NCBI RefSeq assembly: GCF_002796605.1
Contig: NZ_CP024923.1
Span: forward strand, 4,161,501-4,225,500
Direction of reading: 5' to 3'
DNA from: Sphingomonas psychrotolerans
GTDB taxonomy: Bacteria > Pseudomonadota > Alphaproteobacteria > Sphingomonadales > Sphingomonadaceae
Length of the DNA: 64,000 bases
Both the position numbers and the translations under genes were made by a program. Within the stretch, counting starts at the first letter, position 1; the number at the start of each line of letters is the position of its first letter. Below the pieces are notes generated by a model that saw only the letters and a program-made list of their open reading frames with translations, searched no databases and was not told where the DNA came from. Below are positions 57,821 to 64,000 of the stretch, in pieces.

Positions 57821-58291
57821 TTCCCCGACGGCCGCTTGATCATGACATCGAAAGTCCTCACGTCGCTTCCCAAGGTAACGAGCGGGAACGTGATCCGGAC
57901 CCGCAACAGCCGCTACCCGCGCTCGGGGGGCATACCGCGCAGCAACTGGTAGAGAACGGTAGAGGAGACGCCGCCATCGCGTTCATTCGGCATTGGTAGC
58001 AGGGCGGGTTCGCATAGCCAGGTCGACCCCACGTGGGCGGCGTTGGACTTCTGCTTTGCGCCCAACTGCTGTCGTTCAACGCGACTCGCTGCGGTCCCGA
58101 AAGCTGCCGCTTTTGATCCGCCGATACCCGAAGCAGTCCGCGATGCATCGCCCGCGGACGCTCGCACCTCCCAAGTCTCGACCGGGAACGTCGCCATCGA
58201 TCCGGCGAGATTGACCGCCAGCTCGGTATGACGTGCCGACAGTTGGAACGCTGTCGGGCTCGTCGAAGTCGTCCATTCAGCTGGCATGACA
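57821..58291. other. Intergenic gap, no gene recognised
   Basis: About 470 bp before the LysR gene end. Several frames are open on both strands but none has convincing codon pattern, ribosome site or product; possibly decayed coding DNA. Confidence 0.4.
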
Positions 58292-59167
58292 TCAAACGGC
58301 GATTTCTCCGGATGCCATGGGAGACTCGCTCTCCGTGATCATCTCGCCGAGGGCCCGCGCTGCGGGAGATGCCGCACCGCGGCTGCGGATCAGCATGAAA
58401 TCGGCACCGGGGAGGCCAGGCAGACCATAGTGGCCATCCAGTATGCGCATACCCGGTTCGACATCGCTGCGCGTCAGCACCGCAACCGCCAGACCCGATC
58501 GCACTGCCATGCGGAGTCCCTGTTCACTCGGTGACGTAAAGGCAATGTGCCAGTTGAGCGCAGCAGTCTCCAGCGCTGACACGCCAACCAGCCGATTGAA
58601 GCAATTGGGGGGATGGAAGGCGAGGGGCAGCGACGCGCCCGCAGGCAGAACGAATCCATCGGCGGCCACCCAGACGAAATCTGCCCGGCGCAGCGTGATT
58701 CCGCCATTCTCGCCTCCCGCGGTGGAAAGGACGACCGCAAGATCCAGCTCTTCGGCGGCAATCATCGTGCTGAGGTCCAAATAAGTGCTGACATGAACGT
58801 CGAGCCGGACTGCGGGGAACGCGCGTGAGAAGCGGCAGAGTAGCGCCGGCAAACGCTCGCCCATGAATGCCTCGGGGGTGCCGAACCGTACGACACCAGT
58901 CACTTCGGGCGGACGGAAGCGTTGCGTAAGCGCCTCCAGGCCAGTGAGAATCTGCCGGGCATGATACAAAAAATCCTCGCCATCTCCGGTAAGCGTCAGG
59001 CTGCGCGTCGTACGGCGGATGAGCGGCCGACCAACCAGCTCCTCAAGCCGCCGGATCTGATGGCTTACCGCCGGCTGAGTCAGGTTGAGTCGCCGGGCAG
59101 CGCGCGTGAAGCCCCCGGTCTCGCTGACGGCCACAAAGGCGCGCAGAAGATGCGGGTCGATATCCAT
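58292..59167 (-). CDS. LysR-family transcriptional regulator
   Basis: The product has 291 aa from the ATG at 59167; a TTG three codons earlier is an alternative. The winged helix is at residues 1-60 (HLLRAFVAVSETGGFTRAAR, LNLTQPAVSHQIRRLEE), followed by a periplasmic-binding-protein-like effector domain (GVVRFGTPEAFMGERLPALL). It is divergent from an MFS transporter gene, the usual layout in which the LysR protein activates its neighbour. A CCATT-GTT-AATGG repeat sits just upstream of its start and may be the binding site. Confidence 0.92.
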   Translation of the reverse strand: MDIDPHLLRAFVAVSETGGFTRAARRLNLTQPAVSHQIRRLEELVGRPLIRRTTRSLTLTGDGEDFLYHARQILTGLEALTQRFRPPEVTGVVRFGTPEAFMGERLPALLCRFSRAFPAVRLDVHVSTYLDLSTMIAAEELDLAVVLSTAGGENGGITLRRADFVWVAADGFVLPAGASLPLAFHPPNCFNRLVGVSALETAALNWHIAFTSPSEQGLRMAVRSGLAVAVLTRSDVEPGMRILDGHYGLPGLPGADFMLIRSRGAASPAARALGEMITESESPMASGEIAV

Positions 59168-59182
59168 GGCGGGCAATTATTA

Positions 59183-59195
59183 CCATTGTTAATGG
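59183..59195. promoter_or_regulatory. CCATT-GTT-AATGG inverted repeat
   Basis: In the AT-rich gap between the divergent LysR and MFS genes; candidate LysR box. Confidence 0.45.
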
Positions 59196-59295
59196 ATGAT
59201 AGAAAATAAAATCATTTCTGTAATTACTGGGCGCTCGCCAGATAGCCAGCCTGCCCGGCCGATTTTCGGCTCGAGCACTGGAAAGGCACCCGCAC

Positions 59296-60843
59296 ATGAC
59301 CCTCCGTCCAGCCAGCAAGAACCGGATGGCGCTGCTCGCCGTATGTCTGGGCGCGCTGATGTTCGGCCTCGAGATCACGAGCGTACCGGTGATCCTGCCT
59401 ACTTTGGAGCGGACGCTTGGTGGCAACTTCCAGGAGATGCAGTGGGTGATGAACGCCTACACGCTGGCATGCACCACCGTCCTGATGGCAACGGGTGCGC
59501 TGGCAGACAGCTTTGGCCGGAAGCGAACCTTCCTGATCAGCGTCATTGCCTTCGGCGCGACTTCCGCGCTTTGCGGATTTGCGCAAAGCATCGAGATGCT
59601 CATCGCGGGGCGTTTCCTGCAGGGCCTGGCCGGCGGGGCGATGCTGATCTGCTCGATCGCGCTCCTCTCGCATGCGTTTCAGGATGCCGCCGGCCGCAGC
59701 CGGGCCTTTGCAACCTGGGGCATCGTGTCGGGGATCGGCCTGGGCTTCGGCCCGCTGGTCGGCAGTGCAATTATCGCACTGACGGGCTGGAAGTGGATTT
59801 TCCTGGTTCATCTGCCCCTCGCTGCGCTGACGCTCGCAATGGCCGCAAGCGCCGTGAGCGAGTCCCGGGATCCCGACGCCACGCGTCTCGACGCGACGGG
59901 GATCATCACGCTGTCACTCGCCGTCTTCGGCCTCGTCTATTTCATCACGCAGGGCCCCGCGCTGGGCGCGCCAGGGGCCGCGGCGGTTGGAATCGCAACC
60001 GTCGCCAGCTTCGCCGCGTTTCTGTTCGCCGAACGGCGGCAGGCGCATCCGATGTTCGATTTCTCCGTTTTCCGGAGCCGCCAATTCTCAGGCGCGATCC
60101 TCGGCTGCATCGCGATGAACGTCAGCTACTGGCCGTTCATGATCTACCTGCCGATCTATTTCCAGGTAGGGCTGGGATACGATCCGCTCAGCACGGGCCT
60201 GTGCCTGCTCGCCTACACCCTGCCCGCGCTGATCTTTCCTCCTCTGGGCGAGCGCATGTCCCTGCGCTACGGAGCAGGGGCCGTCATACCGGTCGGCCTG
60301 TTCACCATCGGTCTCGGCTTCGTCGCAATGAAGCTCGGTAGTGCTGCGGCGCAACCGGGCTGGCTGACGATGCTGCCCGGCCTGCTGCTTTCAGGGATTG
60401 GGATTGGCATCACGAACACGCCCGTGACTAACACGACGACGGCCTCGGTTCCCGCAAGCCGTGCCGGCATGGCATCTGGCATCGACATGAGCGCGCGCCT
60501 GATTACGCTTGCGGTGAATATCGCGCTCATGGGCTTTCTGCTCGTTGAGCGGATCGCATCGACATTGCGAGGGGCAGCGGGAAGCTCGGTAGATGTCGCT
60601 CGCCTGCGCAGCGCGGCGGAGACCCTTGCGTCGGGCCACTTCGGGAGCGGGGCGGGCCTTGAAGGAGTGGGGAAACTGCCGGACTTTCTGGTCCGGCACA
60701 GCCTCGCCGAGGGGTTCGGATTGGTCATGGTCTACGGCGGCATCGGAGCGTGGATTCTCGCCGGGCTTAGCTTCGTCCTGTTCCGACCCGTACCGAGAAA
60801 TGTTCAAGCGCAGCTTGCAACAGAGCTGGAGCGTCGAGAATGA
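59296..60843 (+). CDS. MFS multidrug transporter, DHA2 (EmrB/QacA) type
   Basis: The 515-aa protein has about 14 hydrophobic helices. Motif A-like GALADSFGRKRTFLI, the first-helix stretch ALMFGLEITSVPVILPTLER and motif C-like GPLVGSAIIALTGWKW are typical of 14-helix drug:proton antiporters. Near residue 270 comes RSRQFSGAILGCIAMNVSYW. No membrane-fusion partner is nearby, so it may act alone at the inner membrane. It is probably controlled by the divergent LysR protein. Confidence 0.92.
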   Translation: MTLRPASKNRMALLAVCLGALMFGLEITSVPVILPTLERTLGGNFQEMQWVMNAYTLACTTVLMATGALADSFGRKRTFLISVIAFGATSALCGFAQSIEMLIAGRFLQGLAGGAMLICSIALLSHAFQDAAGRSRAFATWGIVSGIGLGFGPLVGSAIIALTGWKWIFLVHLPLAALTLAMAASAVSESRDPDATRLDATGIITLSLAVFGLVYFITQGPALGAPGAAAVGIATVASFAAFLFAERRQAHPMFDFSVFRSRQFSGAILGCIAMNVSYWPFMIYLPIYFQVGLGYDPLSTGLCLLAYTLPALIFPPLGERMSLRYGAGAVIPVGLFTIGLGFVAMKLGSAAAQPGWLTMLPGLLLSGIGIGITNTPVTNTTTASVPASRAGMASGIDMSARLITLAVNIALMGFLLVERIASTLRGAAGSSVDVARLRSAAETLASGHFGSGAGLEGVGKLPDFLVRHSLAEGFGLVMVYGGIGAWILAGLSFVLFRPVPRNVQAQLATELERRE

Positions 60844-61108
60844 CTGAGCACGACGGAAACCAATTCAGAGGTTGTCGGTGGCAACTTGATAGGGAGAGCG
60901 GGACGGCAGCTTCGCGCTCATAGCGGTCGCCCCGGCGATCCTCCGACGGTTCTACAAGCCGCCATTCGTTCATCCTCCGAACCAATGGCGGCAATCCCCG
61001 AATCCCGATACGCGTCGCTGCTAAGAGGCCTCATCGCAGACGGTCGTCGGGACGGCCTCACTCCGCAGATCGAGCCCAAATAACTTAGGTGCCCCGGCCA
61101 GAGGCTGA

Positions 61109-61288
61109 TTAAACTGCAACCGCCTGATGCACTCGACCGTCCTGGCCGAAGATCCGCAGGTAGCGCTCGATCTCGGCAGATTCCCCAGTCGCCTTGGAAG
61201 GGTTGTCGGAGAGCTTCACTGCGGGACGTCCGTTGGCGCTCGTTACCTTCGCCACGAGCGAGATGGGTTTCAGTCCGCGCCCGCCGGC
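61109..61288 (-). pseudogene. pncB: Remnant of the nicotinate phosphoribosyltransferase C-terminus
   Basis: The leftward frame encodes [20 protein letters not shown], then [11 protein letters not shown] and [12 protein letters not shown], the very characteristic C-terminal end of PncB-type enzymes (NAD salvage). The catalytic core is absent: the homology stops near 61288 and the frame before it does not resemble the family. It ends with a normal stop at 61109. It lies upstream of the flavin oxidoreductase on the opposite strand, so the 5' part was probably removed when that gene arrived. Confidence 0.75.
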
Positions 61289-61405
61289 TGGATCGCAGCC
61301 GCGGAAATCGCAGTCACTGATCGGAAATCCAGCGGTTCTGATCCTGACCTTGCCGTAGATATTCCCCGTCCCCAGTTCGCAAGACTGTCTAGACTGGATG
61401 ATATC

Positions 61406-62422
61406 ATGAAGAAGATCGGCTTTCTGTCCTTTGGCCACTGGTCCGCGGCGCCGCATTCGGCGACGCGCTCGGCAAGCGATGTGCTGCTGCAATCAATCGA
61501 GCTTGCGGTCGCGGCGGAGGAGCTTGGTGCAGACGGTGCCTATTTTCGCGTGCATCATTTCGCCCGGCAACTGGCCTCGCCATTCCCGCTGCTCGCAGCG
61601 GTGGGTGCGAAGACCCGGCGCATCGAGATCGGCACGGGCGTGATCGACATGCGCTACGAGAACCCGTTCTACATGGCCGAGGATGCCGGTGCCGCCGATC
61701 TGATCAGCGGGGGCCGACTTCAGCTCGGCATCAGTCGGGGATCGCCCGAGCAAGTGATCGAGGGCTGGCGGCATTTTGGCTATACGCCGGCGCAGGGCGA
61801 GAGCGACGCGGACATGGGCCGCCGGCATGCCGAGGTATTTCTCGACCTCCTGAAGGGCGAAGGCTTCGCCCAGCCCAATCCACGCCCCATGTTCCCCAAT
61901 CCACCAGGGCTCCTCCGGCTGGAGCCGCATTCGGCCGGGCTGCGAGAGCGCATCTGGTGGGGGTCGGCATCGGACGCGACGGCAGTGTGGGCGGCGCGGC
62001 AGGGCATGAACTTGCAAAGCTCGACGTTGAAGGCCGATGAGAGTGGTGAACCGTTTCATGTTCAGCAGGCAAAGCAGATCCGCACCTATCGCGACGCGTG
62101 GAAGGCAGCAGGGCACGCCCGTGAGCCGCAGGTATCGGTGTCGCGCTCGATCTTCGCTCTCACCAATGACGAGGACCGCGATTATTTCGGGCGTGGCGAC
62201 GAGCAGGATCAGATCGGCGTTATCGACAATATGCGCGCCGTGTTCGGTCGCTCCTATGCTGCCGAGCCTGACAAACTGATCGAGCAGCTGCGCGCCGATG
62301 AAGCGATCGCCGAGGCCGATACCTTGCTGCTGACCGTACCCAATCAGCTTGGCGTTGAGTACAACGCGCATGTTCTTGAGAGCGTTTTGACGCATGTCGC
62401 GCCTGCCCTGGGCTGGCGCTGA
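61406..62422 (+). CDS. LLM-class flavin-dependent oxidoreductase
   Basis: The product has 338 aa from the ATG at 61406 ([11 protein letters not shown]); a longer frame from 61127 runs over the pncB remnant and is rejected. It is a bacterial luciferase-like TIM barrel: [60 protein letters not shown], and a late [15 protein letters not shown]. The family uses FMN or F420 to oxidise varied substrates such as alkanesulfonates or long-chain aldehydes; specificity is unknown. No reductase partner is adjacent. Confidence 0.88.
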   Translation: MKKIGFLSFGHWSAAPHSATRSASDVLLQSIELAVAAEELGADGAYFRVHHFARQLASPFPLLAAVGAKTRRIEIGTGVIDMRYENPFYMAEDAGAADLISGGRLQLGISRGSPEQVIEGWRHFGYTPAQGESDADMGRRHAEVFLDLLKGEGFAQPNPRPMFPNPPGLLRLEPHSAGLRERIWWGSASDATAVWAARQGMNLQSSTLKADESGEPFHVQQAKQIRTYRDAWKAAGHAREPQVSVSRSIFALTNDEDRDYFGRGDEQDQIGVIDNMRAVFGRSYAAEPDKLIEQLRADEAIAEADTLLLTVPNQLGVEYNAHVLESVLTHVAPALGWR

Positions 62423-62509
62423 GTCGAGCGCAGCGAGTGTTCCGCTGCCCGGAGAGAGCTACCTACGGCGCGCGGCGGCGCGACCTGAGCGCGAAAAGGC
62501 TCCTCTAAA

Positions 62510-62650
62510 TTAGCGGGAGCGCCGGTAATGCATGGCGACGGCGCCGCTGCGGAGCGGGGTGGCCGAGATCAGCTCGAGCCGTCGCGTGCGGGGCAGCCCG
62601 CTCTGGTAGAGGGGGCGGACCGTGGCCAGCAGTGACCTGGCAGCAGCCAT
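62510..62650 (-). pseudogene. Probable remnant of a RibD/DHFR-like reductase C-terminus
   Basis: A 46-residue frame on the minus strand ends RRLELISATPLRSGAVAMHY plus a few residues, which resembles the C-terminal strands of RibD-type dihydrofolate reductase family proteins. It has no nucleotide-binding part and begins only at an ATG at 62650, so it would be a fragment. The recognition is by eye and tentative. Confidence 0.4.
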
Positions 62651-62698
62651 TGACCTTATTCAGCCCTGTGCAAGGATGCGTGGCGGAAAATGCCGGCA

Positions 62699-63553
62699 AT
62701 GCGCCAGTTCCCCCTGCTAGCCTTGTGCGCTGCATGTTCTCCTGCAGTTGAAGACGGCGGGAATCGCACGACAGTCACTTCGCATCCTTATGCGACGCAG
62801 ACGAGTGCACCGTCTCCGAATTATCGCGCGCTGCTCGATCAGCCCGCACTTGCTGACGGCGGGCGGCGGAAGCGCGACGCCACTGAACGCCCATCACCTG
62901 ACGCCAAGGCGACAGGTGACGCGTGGATCGCGCGGCTGAAAAATCGGAATGCTCTGCTGGGCTACGGTCTTGCCGGAAAGGGACCCGACGGGCCAGTTGA
63001 GATGATCGACACAGGCCTGACCGAGATCGAGTTCGAAACTTGGGTGAAAGAGAATGGCTGGCGCGTGCCCAGGCATATCCGCTGGAGCTTTGTCCCGGAA
63101 ATGAACCTTCCGCGTGTGAGCGCTGCGGCAAGGGATGCCATCCGCGTATGGCCAGCCTCCACCGCCCGGACAGGGGCGCAGAATCAGGCCCTCCATCATG
63201 GTCGGGTGGAACTGCGAGATGGGTGTTTTTTCGTCGGCGAGGCAGGTCGGTCGGCCACCAGGCTGGCGTGGTTTCATGCCGAGATAGGACTCGACATCGA
63301 CCTGGCGGGCTATTTTGTCTTGCGCGACAGAGTAAGCGGCAAAACGCTTGCGCGGCTTGGCGAAGAAATGAGCTGGGCGGGACCGGCAAGCGCTGACATT
63401 GACCGGGAAACTGAGCGATTGTTGCAAAAAGCCTGCGGTCCCGGCGAAATCCATGTTGTCGGCTCGCCCGAAGCGAGCGAGCGTTTTCTGGTAAAGTATC
63501 CGCATCTGCGTAAGCCCCAAGCGCCGCCGCCTCCACCAGCGGCGGCAGACTGA
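62699..63553 (+). CDS. Lipoprotein of unknown function
   Basis: The product has 284 aa from the ATG at 62699 (an in-frame ATG three codons earlier is possible). The signal (FPLLALCAAC, with an imperfect lipobox) is followed by a disordered stretch, then a domain of about 190 residues with ETWVKENGWRVPRHIRWSF and a short proline-rich C-terminus. No family is recognised. It is flanked by remnants and lacks clear partners. Confidence 0.6.
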   Translation: MRQFPLLALCAACSPAVEDGGNRTTVTSHPYATQTSAPSPNYRALLDQPALADGGRRKRDATERPSPDAKATGDAWIARLKNRNALLGYGLAGKGPDGPVEMIDTGLTEIEFETWVKENGWRVPRHIRWSFVPEMNLPRVSAAARDAIRVWPASTARTGAQNQALHHGRVELRDGCFFVGEAGRSATRLAWFHAEIGLDIDLAGYFVLRDRVSGKTLARLGEEMSWAGPASADIDRETERLLQKACGPGEIHVVGSPEASERFLVKYPHLRKPQAPPPPPAAAD

Positions 63554-63858
63554 CCGGATTGGGAGTGCTGCCCGCCGCCGGACCACTCGGTGGGGACCGT
63601 TCAGGGCCGTTCAGGGCCGTTCCACGTCCTCTGGTGTCCTGCTGTAACGGAACCGCCGTCGGTCATATCCCACAGTCCCGACTTGAACCTGCTAGGCCGT
63701 AGACTCATAAAGGCGGCCAGTCGGCAAGCGCCCACTAGCGGCCATTCGCTTCATGACGTGATTTCTCTATATGACCTTCGGCTAACGGCCCAATTCCAGC
63801 CCATTGAAATTGCGATCGCTACCGTGCCCATTTCTGGCCATTCGAGCCCGGCCGATCG
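63554..63858. other. Intergenic gap with a dispersed-repeat copy
   Basis: About 300 bp. A GTTCAGGGCC unit is present twice near 63599, and the GCTAACGGCCCA core is at 63781. No gene is supported. Confidence 0.5.
63781..63792 (+). repeat. Dispersed repeat core GCTARCGGCCCA, copy 4
   Basis: Reads GCTAACGGCCCA, followed by ATTCCAGCCC, close to the flank of the copy at 12182. Confidence 0.6.
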
Positions 63859-64000
63859 CTAGCCTGCCCGTTCCGCTAGCAGTGCCGGGAGCATGATGAA
63901 GGCGGTCAGGACCAATGCGAGTGCGAGCCATCGCCACTTCGCCATCCCGTGCCAGGCGCGCCCTAGACCGAGGGCGAACGGCGTCGCCTGTTTGAGCTCG
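63859..64000 (-). CDS. Membrane protein, C-terminal end only
   Basis: A frame enters from the right edge and stops at 63859. It encodes LKQATPFALGLGRAWHGMAK, a hydrophobic helix (WLALALVLTAFIMLPALLA) and a short ERAG tail. Composition suggests an inner-membrane protein whose last helix is shown. The rest lies outside the window. Confidence 0.55.
   Translation of the reverse strand, partial: ELKQATPFALGLGRAWHGMAKWRWLALALVLTAFIMLPALLAERAG

Noticed and set aside
61127..61405. N-terminal extension of the flavin oxidoreductase
   Set aside because: The extension runs antisense to the pncB remnant and does not resemble the family; the natural start is at 61406.

Overview
The window reads as chromosomal DNA of a high-GC alphaproteobacterium, most likely a sphingomonad (Sphingomonas or a close relative). 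The clues are GC-rich codon use with little intergenic DNA, TonB-dependent receptors, an HWE-type sensor kinase with a single-domain response regulator, a Coq4-family protein, and gyrB close to recF. No tRNA, rRNA, CRISPR array or intact insertion sequence was seen. The taxonomic call is inference.

Layout. 1-2849: a two-partner secretion locus, with an FHA-type exoprotein running off the left edge and its outer-membrane transporter broken by a one-base frameshift. 3495-11992: an accessory block with a 600-aa orphan protein facing a two-gene operon, an M48-type HExxH protease followed (ATGA overlap) by an 1831-aa protein that joins a kinase-like C-lobe, DUF4011, an SF1 helicase, a Vsr/MTES_1575-like nuclease fold and a WGR domain. 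This is the best candidate for an undescribed, probably defence-related system. 12320-21716: a 2537-aa autotransporter adhesin and its likely winged-helix regulator. 22058-23987: a TetR/MFS divergent pair with two palindromic operators. 24179-30623: a second large autotransporter, an HTH regulator and a small secreted protein, with TGCAAC/GTTGCA palindromes in front of both exported genes. 30978-33727: a decapitated TonB receptor remnant, a response regulator and a HWE kinase.

34241-48420 is a coherent divergent uptake and catabolism locus. Leftward are a CitE/HpcH-type lyase, a propeller-fused sodium:solute symporter, a LysR regulator with an ATA start and a type-B carboxylesterase, all overlapping by 4 bp. 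Rightward are a TonB receptor, a ribokinase-family kinase, a glycosidase-like/SUMF1-like fusion, a GH127-type glycosidase and a class III CoA-transferase. The set suggests uptake of an acylated glycoside, removal of acid and sugar, phosphorylation of the sugar, and CoA activation plus lyase cleavage of the acid; the substrate is unknown.

48694-57401 is housekeeping-like: gyrB, an ArsR regulator, a glycosyltransferase-like protein, recF, two paralogous exported proteins, a Coq4-family gene, a small lipoprotein and a 53-aa gene. 57402-64000 is looser: a LysR/MFS divergent pair, an LLM-class flavin oxidoreductase, remnants of pncB and probably of a RibD/DHFR-like gene, a lipoprotein, and the end of a membrane protein cut by the right edge. 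A short degenerate repeat (core GCTARCGGCCCA) sits in four intergenic gaps.
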